From Mycobacterium sp. E1747 (GTDB lineage: Bacteria > Actinomycetota > Actinomycetes > Mycobacteriales > Mycobacteriaceae): 36,880 nt of DNA. Position numbers and translations under genes: made by a program. Numbering within the stretch: position 1 is the first letter of the stretch; each line of letters starts with the position of its first letter. Positions 1 through 7,738 of this stretch are shown here, piece after piece. The notes beneath the pieces are model-generated. The model worked only from the letters and a program-made list of their open reading frames with translations. It made no database searches and was not told the origin of the DNA. The stretch is taken from the NCBI RefSeq assembly GCF_001667775.1, contig NZ_LZJI01000199.1, positions 1 through 36,880 on the forward strand, in the 5' to 3' direction.

Positions 1-9
1 GGCCGCGCC

Positions 10-1548
10 TCAGTCATGCTGGTCGGCGTCGGGTGCCGTCAGCGTCTCGGCGGCCGCGATCGCGTTGAGCACCGCGCGCGCCTTGTTGGAGGCCTCGGTG
101 TACTCGTAAGGACCGTTGGAGTCGGCCACCACGCCGCCCCCGGCCTGGACGTAGGCCGTCCCGTCGCGCATCAGCGCGGTGCGGATGGCGATCGCGAAAT
201 CGGCGTTGCCGGCGAAGTCGAGGTAACCGACCACACCGCCGTAGAGGCCGCGGCGCGTCTTTTCCACCTCTTCGATCAGCTCCATGGCCCGCACCTTCGG
301 CGCGCCCGACAGCGTGCCCGCCGGGAAACAGGCCGTCACGGCGTCGAGCGCGGTTCGGCCCTCGGCGAGCATCCCGGTCACCGTCGACACCAGGTGCATG
401 ACGTGGCTGTAGCGCTCGATGTGGCTGTAGTCCTCGACGCGCACGGTGCCCGGCGCGCAGACCCGGCCAAGGTCGTTGCGGCCCAAATCAACCAGCATGA
501 GGTGCTCGGCGCGCTCCTTCTCGTCGGCCAGCAGTTCGGATTCCAGCAGCTGATCCTCTTCGTCGGTTTGGCCGCGCCAGCGGGTTCCGGCGATCGGGTG
601 CGTCGTCGCCCAGCCGTCGTGCACGGTGACCAGCGCCTCGGGGCTGGAGCCGACGACCGAAAAGTCGGTACCGCCAGTGCCGTTCGGGACGTGCAGCAAG
701 TACATGTAGGGGCTCGGATTGGTTACCCGCAGCATCCGGTACACGTCGATCGGATCGACGTCGGTGTCCATCTCGAAGCGCTGGGACGGGACGACCTGGA
801 AGGCCTCGCCCGCGGCGATCTGGTCGACGAGATAGTCGACGATCTTGCCGTATTCCTCGACGCTGCGCTGCGAGCGGAACCGCGGGTCGGGCCTGTCGAA
901 CGTGGCGACCGTGGACGGCAGCGGCTGGCCCAGCGCCGCGGTCATCACGTCCAGGCGGGCGACCGCATCGTCGTAGGCCTCGTCGACGCGCTCGTCGGTG
1001 CCGTTCCAGTTGACCGCGTTCGCGACCAGCGTGATGGTGCCCTCGTGGTGGTCGACCGCGGCCACGTCGGTGGCCAGCAGCAGCAGCATGTCGGGCAGGT
1101 GCAGGTCGTCGACGGCCAGCTCGGGTAAGCGCTCCAACCGCCGCACCATGTCGTAGGCGAACAAACCGACCATGCCGCCCGACAGCGGCGGCAGCCCGGG
1201 CGGCGCCCCGGTGGCGAGCAGCTCCATGGTGGCCCGTAGCGCGCGCAGCGGGTCGCCGCCGGTGGGTGCGTCCTGTGGCACCGTCCCCAACCACACCGCC
1301 TCGCCGTCGCGGACGGTCAGCGCCGACGGCGCGCCCGCACCGATGAACGACCAGCGCGACCAGGATCGGCCGTGCTCGGCGGATTCCAGCAGGAAGGTGC
1401 CGGGGCGGTTGGCGGCCAGTTTGCGGTAGGCCGACAACGGCGTCTCGCTGTCGGCCAGCACCTTGCGGGTCACCGGGACCACGCGGTGCTCGGCCGCCAG
1501 CAGGCGGAATTCCTCTCGTGAGGTCGTCGCGGCGAGGTGGGCGTGCAC
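10..1548 (-). CDS. trpE: Anthranilate synthase component I
   Basis: Chorismate-binding subunit that makes anthranilate, the first committed step of tryptophan synthesis, together with a glutamine amidotransferase encoded elsewhere. The 512-residue product shows the family signatures DLGRNDLGRV and GTLSGAPKVRAMELI and reads collinearly with mycobacterial TrpE from its N-terminus (VHAHLAATTSREEF). An open frame runs upstream to 2019, but the family length and a GAGGATGG ribosome-binding site just before the GTG at 1548 fix the start. It is transcribed away from bcp with only 51 bases between the two start codons, which leaves little room for an attenuator leader. The stop codon lies at 10-12, so the gene is complete. 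Known: the Mycobacterium trp genes continue downstream (trpC, trpB, trpA), here beyond the left edge. Confidence 0.96.
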   Translation of the reverse strand: MHAHLAATTSREEFRLLAAEHRVVPVTRKVLADSETPLSAYRKLAANRPGTFLLESAEHGRSWSRWSFIGAGAPSALTVRDGEAVWLGTVPQDAPTGGDPLRALRATMELLATGAPPGLPPLSGGMVGLFAYDMVRRLERLPELAVDDLHLPDMLLLLATDVAAVDHHEGTITLVANAVNWNGTDERVDEAYDDAVARLDVMTAALGQPLPSTVATFDRPDPRFRSQRSVEEYGKIVDYLVDQIAAGEAFQVVPSQRFEMDTDVDPIDVYRMLRVTNPSPYMYLLHVPNGTGGTDFSVVGSSPEALVTVHDGWATTHPIAGTRWRGQTDEEDQLLESELLADEKERAEHLMLVDLGRNDLGRVCAPGTVRVEDYSHIERYSHVMHLVSTVTGMLAEGRTALDAVTACFPAGTLSGAPKVRAMELIEEVEKTRRGLYGGVVGYLDFAGNADFAIAIRTALMRDGTAYVQAGGGVVADSNGPYEYTEASNKARAVLNAIAAAETLTAPDADQHD

Positions 1549-1599
1549 CGAACCATCCTCGCAGATGGGCGAGTCGGGCAACGGCGTAGCGTGTCGCCC

Positions 1600-2070
1600 A
1601 TGCAAACCGGTGACACGGTCGAGGACTTCGAACTTCCCGATCAGACCGGCACGCCGCGCAGGCTCAGCGAGTTGCTCTCCGGCGGTCCGGTGGTGCTGTT
1701 CTTCTACCCCGCCGCGATGACGCCCGGCTGCACCAAGGAAGCCTGCCACTTCCGGGACCTGGCCGCGGAATTCGCCGCCGTGGGCGCCAATCGGGTCGGT
1801 ATCAGCGCCGATCCGGTGCGCAAGCAGGCCAAGTTCGCCGACATGCAGAAGTTCGACTACCCACTGCTGTCGGACACCGAGGGCACCGTCGCCACGCAGT
1901 TCGGCGTCAAGCGGGGCCTGCTCGGCAAGCTCCTGCCGGTCAAGCGCACCACCTTCGTCATCGACACCGATCGCACGGTGCTCAACGTGATTTCCAGCGA
2001 GTTCAGCATGGACACCCACGCCGACAAGGCGTTGGAGACCCTGCGCGGCCGGTCAGCGGCTACGGGCTGA
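1600..2070 (+). CDS. bcp: Thiol peroxidase of the Bcp/PrxQ peroxiredoxin family
   Basis: Cytosolic peroxiredoxin that reduces hydrogen peroxide and organic hydroperoxides. The 156-residue protein has the thioredoxin-like FFYPAAMTPGCTKEAC segment, with peroxidatic Cys44 and resolving Cys49 spaced as in atypical two-Cys Bcp enzymes. ATG 1600 is chosen because the family starts here (MQTGDTVEDFELPDQ); a GTG three codons upstream (1591) is an alternative. The gene corresponds to bcpB (Rv1608c). Its 3' end overlaps the convergent antiporter gene by 11 bases. Its promoter must lie in the 51-base gap shared with trpE or inside the trpE 5' end. Confidence 0.93.
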   Translation: MQTGDTVEDFELPDQTGTPRRLSELLSGGPVVLFFYPAAMTPGCTKEACHFRDLAAEFAAVGANRVGISADPVRKQAKFADMQKFDYPLLSDTEGTVATQFGVKRGLLGKLLPVKRTTFVIDTDRTVLNVISSEFSMDTHADKALETLRGRSAATG

Positions 2071-3154
2071 TCGCGAGGAACACGTAGGCGGCGAGCAGCA
2101 CCAGATGCAGCTCCCCCTGCAGCCGGGTGGCGCGCCCGGGGACGACCGTCAGCATGCTGATCACGACGGTAAGCGCCAGCAGCACCAGCTGAACGGGTCC
2201 CAGGCCGAGCACCAGCGGCCCGTCGAGCCAGTTGGACGCGAGCGCGATCACCGGGATGGTGAGCCCGATGCTGGCCATCGCCGAGCCGTACGCCAGGTTG
2301 AGGCTGGTCTGGATGCGGCCCTGGCGCGCCGTGCGCGCCGCCGCCAGGGTCTCCGGCAGCAGCACCAGCGCGGCGATCACCACGCCGACGAACGACTGCG
2401 GGAACCCGACCGCGGTCACCGCGTGCTCGACGGCCGGTGATTCCTCCTCGGCCAGCCCCACCACCGCGACGAGGGCGACGAGCAGCAATCCGAGGCTGCC
2501 CAGCGCGGCGGCGCGGCTCGGTGGCTCGGCATGGCTCTCGTCCTCGAACAGCCGCTTCTTCTGGCCCTTCTGCGCGACCGGCAGGAAGAAGTCGCGGTGT
2601 CGCACCGTCTGCGTGAACACGAAGACCAGGTACACCAGCAACGACGCGACTGCCGCGAACGCCAGCTGGCCCGGCGAAAACTCCCGGCCCACTTGGCTGG
2701 TGGTGAACGCCGGCAGCACCAAGCTCAGCGTCGCCAGCGTGGTGACCGTGGCCAGCGCGGCGCCGCTGCCCTCGGCGTTGAACAGCGTGACGCCGTAGCG
2801 CCGGGAGCCGAGCAACAGCGACAGCCCCGCGATGCCGTTGGTGGTGATCATCGCCGCGGCGAAAACGGTGTCCCTGGCCAGCGTCGCGGCCTCGTTACCC
2901 CCGGACGCCATCAGCGAGACGATGAGCGCCACCTCGATCACCGTCACCGCGGCCGCGAGGACCAGCGAGCCGAACGGCTCACCGACCCGGGCCGCGACCA
3001 CCTCCGCGTGGTGCACCGCCGCCAAGACGGAGCCGATGAGCAATGCGGCCGCCAGCGCGACCAGTGCCGGACCCAGCTTGTCGCCCCAGATCACGGCCAG
3101 CACGGCGACGGCAATCAGCGGCACGACCGCGGTCCACGACACTCGTCTCAACAT
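2060..3154 (-). CDS. chaA: Calcium/proton (CaCA superfamily, ChaA-type) antiporter
   Basis: Integral membrane cation exchanger of 364 residues, probably moving Ca2+ or Na+ out in exchange for protons. About eleven hydrophobic segments fall into two halves. Each half carries a Na/Ca-exchanger acidic motif: SLVLAAAVTVIEVALIVSLM near residue 65, and VLLPETLAAARTARQG followed by NLAYGSAMASIGLTIP near residue 275. A charged cytoplasmic loop (KKRLFEDESHAEPP) separates the halves, as in the family. The ATG at 3154 follows the family N-terminus. The gene matches Rv1607. It is divergent from the WhiB-like gene across 255 bases and convergent with bcp. The transported ion cannot be decided from sequence. 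Confidence 0.9.
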   Translation of the reverse strand: MLRRVSWTAVVPLIAVAVLAVIWGDKLGPALVALAAALLIGSVLAAVHHAEVVAARVGEPFGSLVLAAAVTVIEVALIVSLMASGGNEAATLARDTVFAAAMITTNGIAGLSLLLGSRRYGVTLFNAEGSGAALATVTTLATLSLVLPAFTTSQVGREFSPGQLAFAAVASLLVYLVFVFTQTVRHRDFFLPVAQKGQKKRLFEDESHAEPPSRAAALGSLGLLLVALVAVVGLAEEESPAVEHAVTAVGFPQSFVGVVIAALVLLPETLAAARTARQGRIQTSLNLAYGSAMASIGLTIPVIALASNWLDGPLVLGLGPVQLVLLALTVVISMLTVVPGRATRLQGELHLVLLAAYVFLAISP

Positions 3155-3241
3155 CTACCGCCATTCTGGTCGAAGGCACCCGATCGGGCGAGTTCGGAGC
3201 GAGGTCCCGGCCGGCCGGTGCGACGGCGTCGCCGGAACATT

Positions 3242-3283
3242 CTTGAGCCGAAAGTCCTCCGACGGTTGCGACAAAAGTCCCTA
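3242..3283 (+). promoter_or_regulatory. Pair of DosR-like half-palindromic boxes upstream of the WhiB gene
   Basis: Two direct copies of AAAGTCC lie at 3251-3257 and 3274-3280, 23 bases (about two helical turns) apart. Aligned by eye with the DosR consensus TTSGGGACTWWAGTCCCSAA, the second copy matches at about 14 of 20 positions and the first at about 12. DosR sites usually occur as such pairs in promoters of hypoxia and nitric-oxide genes. The pair is about 130 bases before the WhiB start. The alignment is manual and the sites are degenerate, so this is a weak call. Confidence 0.3.
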
Positions 3284-3409
3284 CGTTCGACCGGCGGCGT
3301 TTTCTACGGTCGCAACATTCGCCTCGGGTTACTCGGGCTGCCAGAGGGAGTCAACACAGCCATATCCGAACGCTGAACTCTCAGCGCGGCCGGAGCGAAG
3401 GGGGACGCG

Positions 3410-3766
3410 GTGTTAGCTACTCGGATCACCGCAGACGGTGACACCAATAGCCCGATTTACAACCATCTGCGGATTGTGAAGGCGGAAGATCGCGACGCCT
3501 GGGTTTCCAGGGCACTGTGTCGCACCGGCGACCCGGACGGGTTGTTCGTCCGCGGCGCCGCCCAGAGGAAGGCCGCGGCGATCTGCCGGCACTGCCCGGT
3601 GATCCTCGAGTGTGGCGCAGAAGCGCTCGACAACCGAGTCGAGTGGGGCGTCTGGGGCGGGATGACGGAACGCCAGCGACGCGCGCTGCTCAGGCACCAC
3701 TCCGAGGTGGTGTCTTGGGCCGATTTCTTGGCCGCCACCAGGCGGCAGCGGTGCGCCCCGAATTAA
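3410..3766 (+). CDS. WhiB-family iron-sulfur transcription factor, WhiB4-like
   Basis: Small redox-responsive regulator of 118 residues. The four [4Fe-4S] ligands are Cys37, Cys59, Cys62 and Cys68 (C-x21-C-x2-C-x5-C). They are followed by the G(V/I)WGG turn at 80-84 and a basic C-terminus (TERQRRALLR) that contacts DNA. The core (RALCRTGDPDGLFVRGAAQ) is much closer to WhiB4 (Rv3681c) than to WhiB1, WhiB2 or WhiB3, so this is probably a WhiB4 paralogue or relative. The start is GTG 3410, preceded by AAGGGGG at 3398-3404. It lies between the antiporter and hisI, convergent with hisI over a 31-base gap. I recall no whiB at this point in H37Rv, which suggests lineage-specific gain or loss. Confidence 0.92.
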   Translation: MLATRITADGDTNSPIYNHLRIVKAEDRDAWVSRALCRTGDPDGLFVRGAAQRKAAAICRHCPVILECGAEALDNRVEWGVWGGMTERQRRALLRHHSEVVSWADFLAATRRQRCAPN

Positions 3767-3797
3767 TACGGCGAGGCGACCGCCCGCGCGCCATAAC

Positions 3798-4145
3798 CTA
3801 GGTCTCCGGTTGCAGCAACACGTCGGCGTCGAAGCAGCTGTGATCCCCGGTGTGGCAGGCGCCGCCCACCTGGTCGACCGTCAGCAGCACGGTGTCGCCG
3901 TCGCAGTCCAGCCGCACCGAGTGCACGTACTGGGTGTGGCCGGACGTCGCGCCCTTGACCCATTGCTCGGCGCGCGACCGCGAAAAATAGGTCGCCTCAC
4001 GGGTTTCCAGGGTGCGGGCCAGCGCCGCATCGTCCATCCAGGCGACCATCAGGACATCCCCGGTGCCGCGCTCCTGCACGACGGCGGTGAACAGGCCGTC
4101 GGCATTGCGCTTCAACCGCGCGGCGATCTGCGGGTCGAGCGTCAT
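3798..4145 (-). CDS. hisI: Phosphoribosyl-AMP cyclohydrolase
   Basis: Third step of histidine synthesis: hydrolytic opening of the adenine ring of phosphoribosyl-AMP. The 115-residue monofunctional enzyme has the family core WMDDAALARTLETREATYFSRS and the metal-binding pattern LDCDGDTVL plus GGACHTGDHSC (Cys81, Cys97, Cys104). No HisE domain is fused, as is usual in Actinobacteria. Its ATG (4143-4145) overlaps the hisF stop in an ATGA arrangement, so translation is probably coupled. It is the last gene of the his operon in this window and is convergent with the WhiB-like gene. Confidence 0.96.
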   Translation of the reverse strand: MTLDPQIAARLKRNADGLFTAVVQERGTGDVLMVAWMDDAALARTLETREATYFSRSRAEQWVKGATSGHTQYVHSVRLDCDGDTVLLTVDQVGGACHTGDHSCFDADVLLQPET

Positions 4146-4927
4146 CGCACCGTGATCCCTTCCGCGGCCATCGCGGCCTTCACCTCGCCGATGGTCAGTT
4201 CCCGGAAGTGAAAGACGCTGGCCGCCAACACCGCGTCGGCGCCGGCGGCGACCGCGGGCGCGAAGTGTTCGGCCGCGCCGGCCCCCCCGCTGGCGATCAC
4301 CGGGACCGTGACCGCCGAGCGCACCGCCTGCAGCATTGGCAAGTCGAACCCCGCCTTGGTGCCGTCGGCGTCCATCGAGTTCAGCAGGATCTCTCCGACG
4401 CCCAGATCGGCGCCGCGCGAAGCCCATTCGACGGCGTCGATCCCCGTCCCGCGGCGACCGCCGTGCGTGGTGACCTCCCAACCGGACGGCGTCGGCACCG
4501 AGTCCGGGGGCACCGTGCGGGCGTCGACCGACAGCACGATGCATTGCGAGCCGAATTGCCTTGCCATTTCTTCCAACAGGTCGGGGCGGGCGATCGCGGC
4601 GGTGTTGATCGAAACCTTGTCGGCGCCCGCGCGCAGCAAGACGTCGACGTCGGCCACCGTCCGCACGCCGCCGCCGACGGTCAGCGGAATGAAGACCTGC
4701 TCGGCCGTGCGGCGCACCACGTCCAGCATGGTGGCCCGTCCCGACGATGAGGCGGTGACGTCGAGAAAGGTCAGCTCGTCGGCGCCCTCGGCGTCATAGG
4801 CGGCCGCGAGTTCGACGGGATCACCGGCGTCGCGCAGGTTTTCGAAGTTGACCCCCTTGACCACCCGACCGGCATCCACGTCCAGGCACGGAATCACCCG
4901 CACCGCAAGGCCGTTGCCGCACGACAT
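4142..4927 (-). CDS. hisF: Imidazole glycerol phosphate synthase, cyclase subunit
   Basis: TIM-barrel cyclase that works with HisH to turn PRFAR and ammonia into imidazole glycerol phosphate and AICAR. The 261-residue product contains the N-terminal catalytic aspartate in RVIPCLDVDAGRVVKG, the phosphate loop TVGGGVRTVAD, the second catalytic aspartate in LLNSMDADGTKAGFD, and the C-terminal ASGGAGAAEHF loop. ATG 4927 has GAGGAC 5-9 bases upstream; the open frame extends 20 codons further but that part is not HisF-like. The start overlaps no upstream gene but lies 2 bases from the impA stop. Confidence 0.95.
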   Translation of the reverse strand: MSCGNGLAVRVIPCLDVDAGRVVKGVNFENLRDAGDPVELAAAYDAEGADELTFLDVTASSSGRATMLDVVRRTAEQVFIPLTVGGGVRTVADVDVLLRAGADKVSINTAAIARPDLLEEMARQFGSQCIVLSVDARTVPPDSVPTPSGWEVTTHGGRRGTGIDAVEWASRGADLGVGEILLNSMDADGTKAGFDLPMLQAVRSAVTVPVIASGGAGAAEHFAPAVAAGADAVLAASVFHFRELTIGEVKAAMAAEGITVR

Positions 4928-4928
4928 C

Positions 4929-5732
4929 TCAGTAGTCCTCCGGTCGGCCGGTGTTACGCAGGATTTCCAGTATCTCGGCGTGCGCACGGTGCCCGGCGGC
5001 CAGGGCGGAATCCGAGGCGGGTGTCCACGGTTCGCCGTGGACGTCGGTGACGACGCCGCCCGCCGCGCGCACCAGGGCCACGCCGGCGGCGTGGTCCCAC
5101 ACGTGGCCGCCGAAACTGATCGAGCCGCCGAGGACGCCGTCGGCGACGTAGGCGAGGTCGAGTCCGGTGGAGCCGTGCATGCGCAACCGCGACGAGACCC
5201 GGCTGAGGTTCTCCAGCACCGCGATGCGGTACCGCCCCGGAAACCGGCCCCGCGCGTCGGCGCTGAAGGAACCCGCGCCGATCAGTGCGTCGGTCAGGTC
5301 GATGTCGGCCAGCGGCGGTTGCGGGACACCGTTTTTCATCAGGGGACCGCCCACCACCGCGGTGTAGCGCTGGTCGACGAACGGCAGCCAGGTCAGGCCC
5401 GCCACCGGGTCGCCGTGATGCAGCAGGCCGAGCAGGATCCCCGCCATCGGCGACCCCGCCGCGTAATTGAACGTGCCGTCGACGGGGTCCAGCACCCACA
5501 CCCACTCCGAATCGACGTCGGCGCCACCGAACTCCTCACCGTGCACACCGATGCCGGTCGCCTCTTCCAGCGCGCTGACCACCTGCCGCTCGATCGCGAG
5601 GTCGACGTCGGTGGCGAAGTCGTTGCCCTTCTTCTGGACCGCCGAATCGGCGCGGTGGCCGGCCAGGAACGGCTCGGTGGCGTCGTCGAGAATCGCGGAA
5701 GCCTTCTCCACCAACGCGTCCAGATCCGCCAC
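4929..5732 (-). CDS. impA: Inositol-monophosphatase-family phosphatase in the his operon
   Basis: Mg2+-dependent phosphomonoesterase of the IMPase/SuhB superfamily, 267 residues. It shows the family metal-site motifs GEEFGG, WVLDPVDGTFNYAAG (metal-binding Asp residues) and the C-terminal GGHVWDHAAGVAL. It is the counterpart of Rv1604 (ImpA). The start is taken as GTG 5732, four bases after the hisA stop; a TTG at 5747 inside the hisA end is an alternative. Position between hisA and hisF invites a histidinol-phosphatase role, but the characterised mycobacterial HisN is a different IMPase-like gene (Rv3137). Inositol monophosphatase activity, for phosphatidylinositol or mycothiol, remains possible. 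Substrate is therefore open. Confidence 0.88.
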   Translation of the reverse strand: MADLDALVEKASAILDDATEPFLAGHRADSAVQKKGNDFATDVDLAIERQVVSALEEATGIGVHGEEFGGADVDSEWVWVLDPVDGTFNYAAGSPMAGILLGLLHHGDPVAGLTWLPFVDQRYTAVVGGPLMKNGVPQPPLADIDLTDALIGAGSFSADARGRFPGRYRIAVLENLSRVSSRLRMHGSTGLDLAYVADGVLGGSISFGGHVWDHAAGVALVRAAGGVVTDVHGEPWTPASDSALAAGHRAHAEILEILRNTGRPEDY

Positions 5733-5736
5733 GGCC

Positions 5737-6468
5737 CTACCCCGCAACCGCGGCCAGCGCCTGCGGCAGGGTGAACCGCCCGGCGTAGAGGGCTTTGCCG
5801 ACGATCGCGCCCTCGACCCCGCGGCCGGTGAGGGTCGCGATTGCGCGCAGGTCGTCCAGGCTCGACACGCCGCCGGAGGCGATCACCGGGGCCTCGGTGC
5901 GGTCGGCGACGGCGGCCAGCAGGTCGAGGTTGGGGCCGCCCAGCGTGCCGTCCTTGGTGACGTCGGTGACGACGAAGCGCGAACAGCCCTCCCCGTCAAG
6001 GCGTTCCAGCACCTCCCACAGGTCGCCGCCGTCGGTTTCCCAGCCGCGACCGCGCAGTCGGTGCTGTCCGTCGACGATCTGAACGTCCAGCCCGACCGCG
6101 ACCTTCTCGCCGTGCTCGGCGATCGCGCGCGCACACCACTGGGGGTTTTCCAAAGCCGCCGTGCCCAGGTTCACCCGGGCGCAGCCGGTGGCCAGCGCCG
6201 CGGCCAGCGAATCGTCGTCGCGGATCCCGCCGGACAGCTCCACCTGCACGTCGAGCTTGCCTACCACCTCGGCCAGCAGTTCGCGGTTGGAGCCGCGCCC
6301 GAATGCCGCGTCCAGGTCGACGAGGTGAATCCACTCCGCGCCGTCGCGCTGCCAGCCCAGCGCCGCGTCCAGCGCCGAGCCGTACTCGGTTTCACTGCCC
6401 GCCTTGCCCTGCACCAGCCGCACTGCGCGGCCCTCGACCACGTCGACCGCGGGCAACAAGATCAACAC
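5737..6468 (-). CDS. priA: Bifunctional HisA/TrpF isomerase (PriA)
   Basis: TIM-barrel isomerase that in Actinobacteria acts on both ProFAR (HisA reaction, histidine) and phosphoribosyl-anthranilate (TrpF reaction, tryptophan). The 243-residue protein contains catalytic Asp9 in LLPAVDVVEGRAVRL and the second catalytic Asp in VVTDVTKDGTLGGPN, plus SGGIRDDDSL and ASGGVSSLDDL phosphate loops. It starts at GTG 6468, preceded by GGGAGGG. The dual function is family knowledge for actinobacterial HisA and is consistent with the usual absence of trpF from mycobacteria. It lies about 20 bases from hisH and 4 bases ahead of impA. Confidence 0.95.
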   Translation of the reverse strand: MLILLPAVDVVEGRAVRLVQGKAGSETEYGSALDAALGWQRDGAEWIHLVDLDAAFGRGSNRELLAEVVGKLDVQVELSGGIRDDDSLAAALATGCARVNLGTAALENPQWCARAIAEHGEKVAVGLDVQIVDGQHRLRGRGWETDGGDLWEVLERLDGEGCSRFVVTDVTKDGTLGGPNLDLLAAVADRTEAPVIASGGVSSLDDLRAIATLTGRGVEGAIVGKALYAGRFTLPQALAAVAG

Positions 6469-6488
6469 ATTCCCTCCCGACCCGTTCT

Positions 6489-7109
6489 TCACAAAGCCCC
6501 AATCCAGTTGCGCAGCACGGCCGCACCCGCGTCCCCACTCTTTTCGGGGTGAAACTGCGTGGCCGACAGCGGCCCTTGCTCGACGGCGGCCAGGAAGGGC
6601 ACCCCGTGGGTTGCCCAGGTGAGCACGGCCTCGGGCGAGCCCTCCCAGCGCTGCGCGGCGTAGGAGTGCACGAAGTAGAAGGGGGTGTCCGGGTCCAGCC
6701 CCTTGAACAGGGTCGTGCCTCCCCCGGCGGCGACCACGTTCCAGCCCATGTGCGGGATCACCGGGGCATCCAGCCGGGTGACCTCCCCCGGCCACTGGCC
6801 GCAACCCGTTGTCTGCACGCCGAATTCGATGCCGCTGGCGAACAGGATCTGCATGCCCACACAGACTCCCAGCACCGGGCGCCCGGCGGCGACCCGGTCG
6901 GCGATGATGCGGTCCCCCTTGACTCTGCGCAGGCCGGTCATGCAGGCCTCGAAGGCCCCGACGCCGGGCACCACCAGCCCGTCGGCTGCCGCCGCGGCAT
7001 CGGCGTCGGCGGTCACCTCGACCGACGCACCCGCCCGCTGCAGGGCGCGCTCGGCCGACCGTAGGTTGCCCGAGCCGTAATCCAGGACCACGACGGATGG
7101 GTTTGTCAC
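6489..7109 (-). CDS. hisH: Imidazole glycerol phosphate synthase, glutamine amidotransferase subunit
   Basis: Class I glutaminase that supplies ammonia to HisF. The 206-residue protein shows the catalytic triad: Cys83 in GVCVGMQ, His187 and Glu189 in QFHPEKSG, with the oxyanion-side PGVGAF motif at 48-53. It begins with GTG 7109, which overlaps the hisB stop as GTGA, so the two genes are probably translationally coupled. Confidence 0.96.
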   Translation of the reverse strand: MTNPSVVVLDYGSGNLRSAERALQRAGASVEVTADADAAAAADGLVVPGVGAFEACMTGLRRVKGDRIIADRVAAGRPVLGVCVGMQILFASGIEFGVQTTGCGQWPGEVTRLDAPVIPHMGWNVVAAGGGTTLFKGLDPDTPFYFVHSYAAQRWEGSPEAVLTWATHGVPFLAAVEQGPLSATQFHPEKSGDAGAAVLRNWIGAL

Positions 7110-7738
7110 AGAACACCTTTGGTGGACGGCACGTCGGAGACCCGGGGATCGGGCTCGACGGCCTGGCGTAACGCGCGGGCCACCGCCTTGTATTGCGCTT
7201 CGGTGATGTGGTGCGGGTCGCGCCCGTACAGGACACGCACGTGCAGCGCGATGCGGGCGTTCATGGCGAGCGACTCGAACACGTGCCGGTTGATGACGGT
7301 GTGGTAGGGCACCGAGCTACCGGCGATGGTCGTGTGCAGCAGATGATCCGGCTCGCCGGTGTGCACGAAATACGGGCGCCCGGACACGTCGACGACGGCG
7401 TGGGCCAGCGTCTCGTCCATCGGGATGAAGGCGTCACCGAACCGGCGGATGCCGCGCTTGTCGCCGAGCGCCTCACCGAGCGCCTGTCCGAGCGCGATCG
7501 CGGTGTCCTCGATGGTGTGGTGTCCCTCGATCTCCACGTCGCCCTTGGTGCGCACGGCCAGGTCGAAGCTGGCGTGGCTGCCCAGCGCCGTCAGCATGTG
7601 GTCGTAGAACGGCACTCCGGTGTCCACGTTGACCTGGCCGGTGCCGTCGAGGTCGAGTTCGATGACGATGTCGGATTCCTTGGTGCGGCGCTCGATACGA
7701 GCGCGCCGGGTCGCTTTTCCTGCTTCGGTGGTGGTCAC
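7106..7738 (-). CDS. hisB: Imidazoleglycerol-phosphate dehydratase
   Basis: Manganese-dependent dehydratase forming imidazole acetol phosphate. The 210-residue monofunctional enzyme has the two duplicated metal motifs: FYDHMLTALGSHASFDL with EGHHTIEDTAIALGQA in the first half, and DHLLHTTI with RDPHHITEAQYKAVARA in the second. No histidinol-phosphate phosphatase domain is fused, as in Actinobacteria. The GTG start (7736-7738) overlaps the hisC stop as GTGA. Confidence 0.97.
   Translation of the reverse strand: MTTTEAGKATRRARIERRTKESDIVIELDLDGTGQVNVDTGVPFYDHMLTALGSHASFDLAVRTKGDVEIEGHHTIEDTAIALGQALGEALGDKRGIRRFGDAFIPMDETLAHAVVDVSGRPYFVHTGEPDHLLHTTIAGSSVPYHTVINRHVFESLAMNARIALHVRVLYGRDPHHITEAQYKAVARALRQAVEPDPRVSDVPSTKGVL

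Noticed and set aside
1549..2019. Extension of trpE upstream to 2019
   Set aside because: The extra 157 residues are antisense to bcp and not TrpE-like; the GTG at 1548 has its own ribosome-binding site.
6469..7236. Extension of the hisA frame through the hisH region to 7236
   Set aside because: The upstream part is an out-of-frame shadow of hisH and hisB; PriA length and the GGGAGGG site place the start at 6468.
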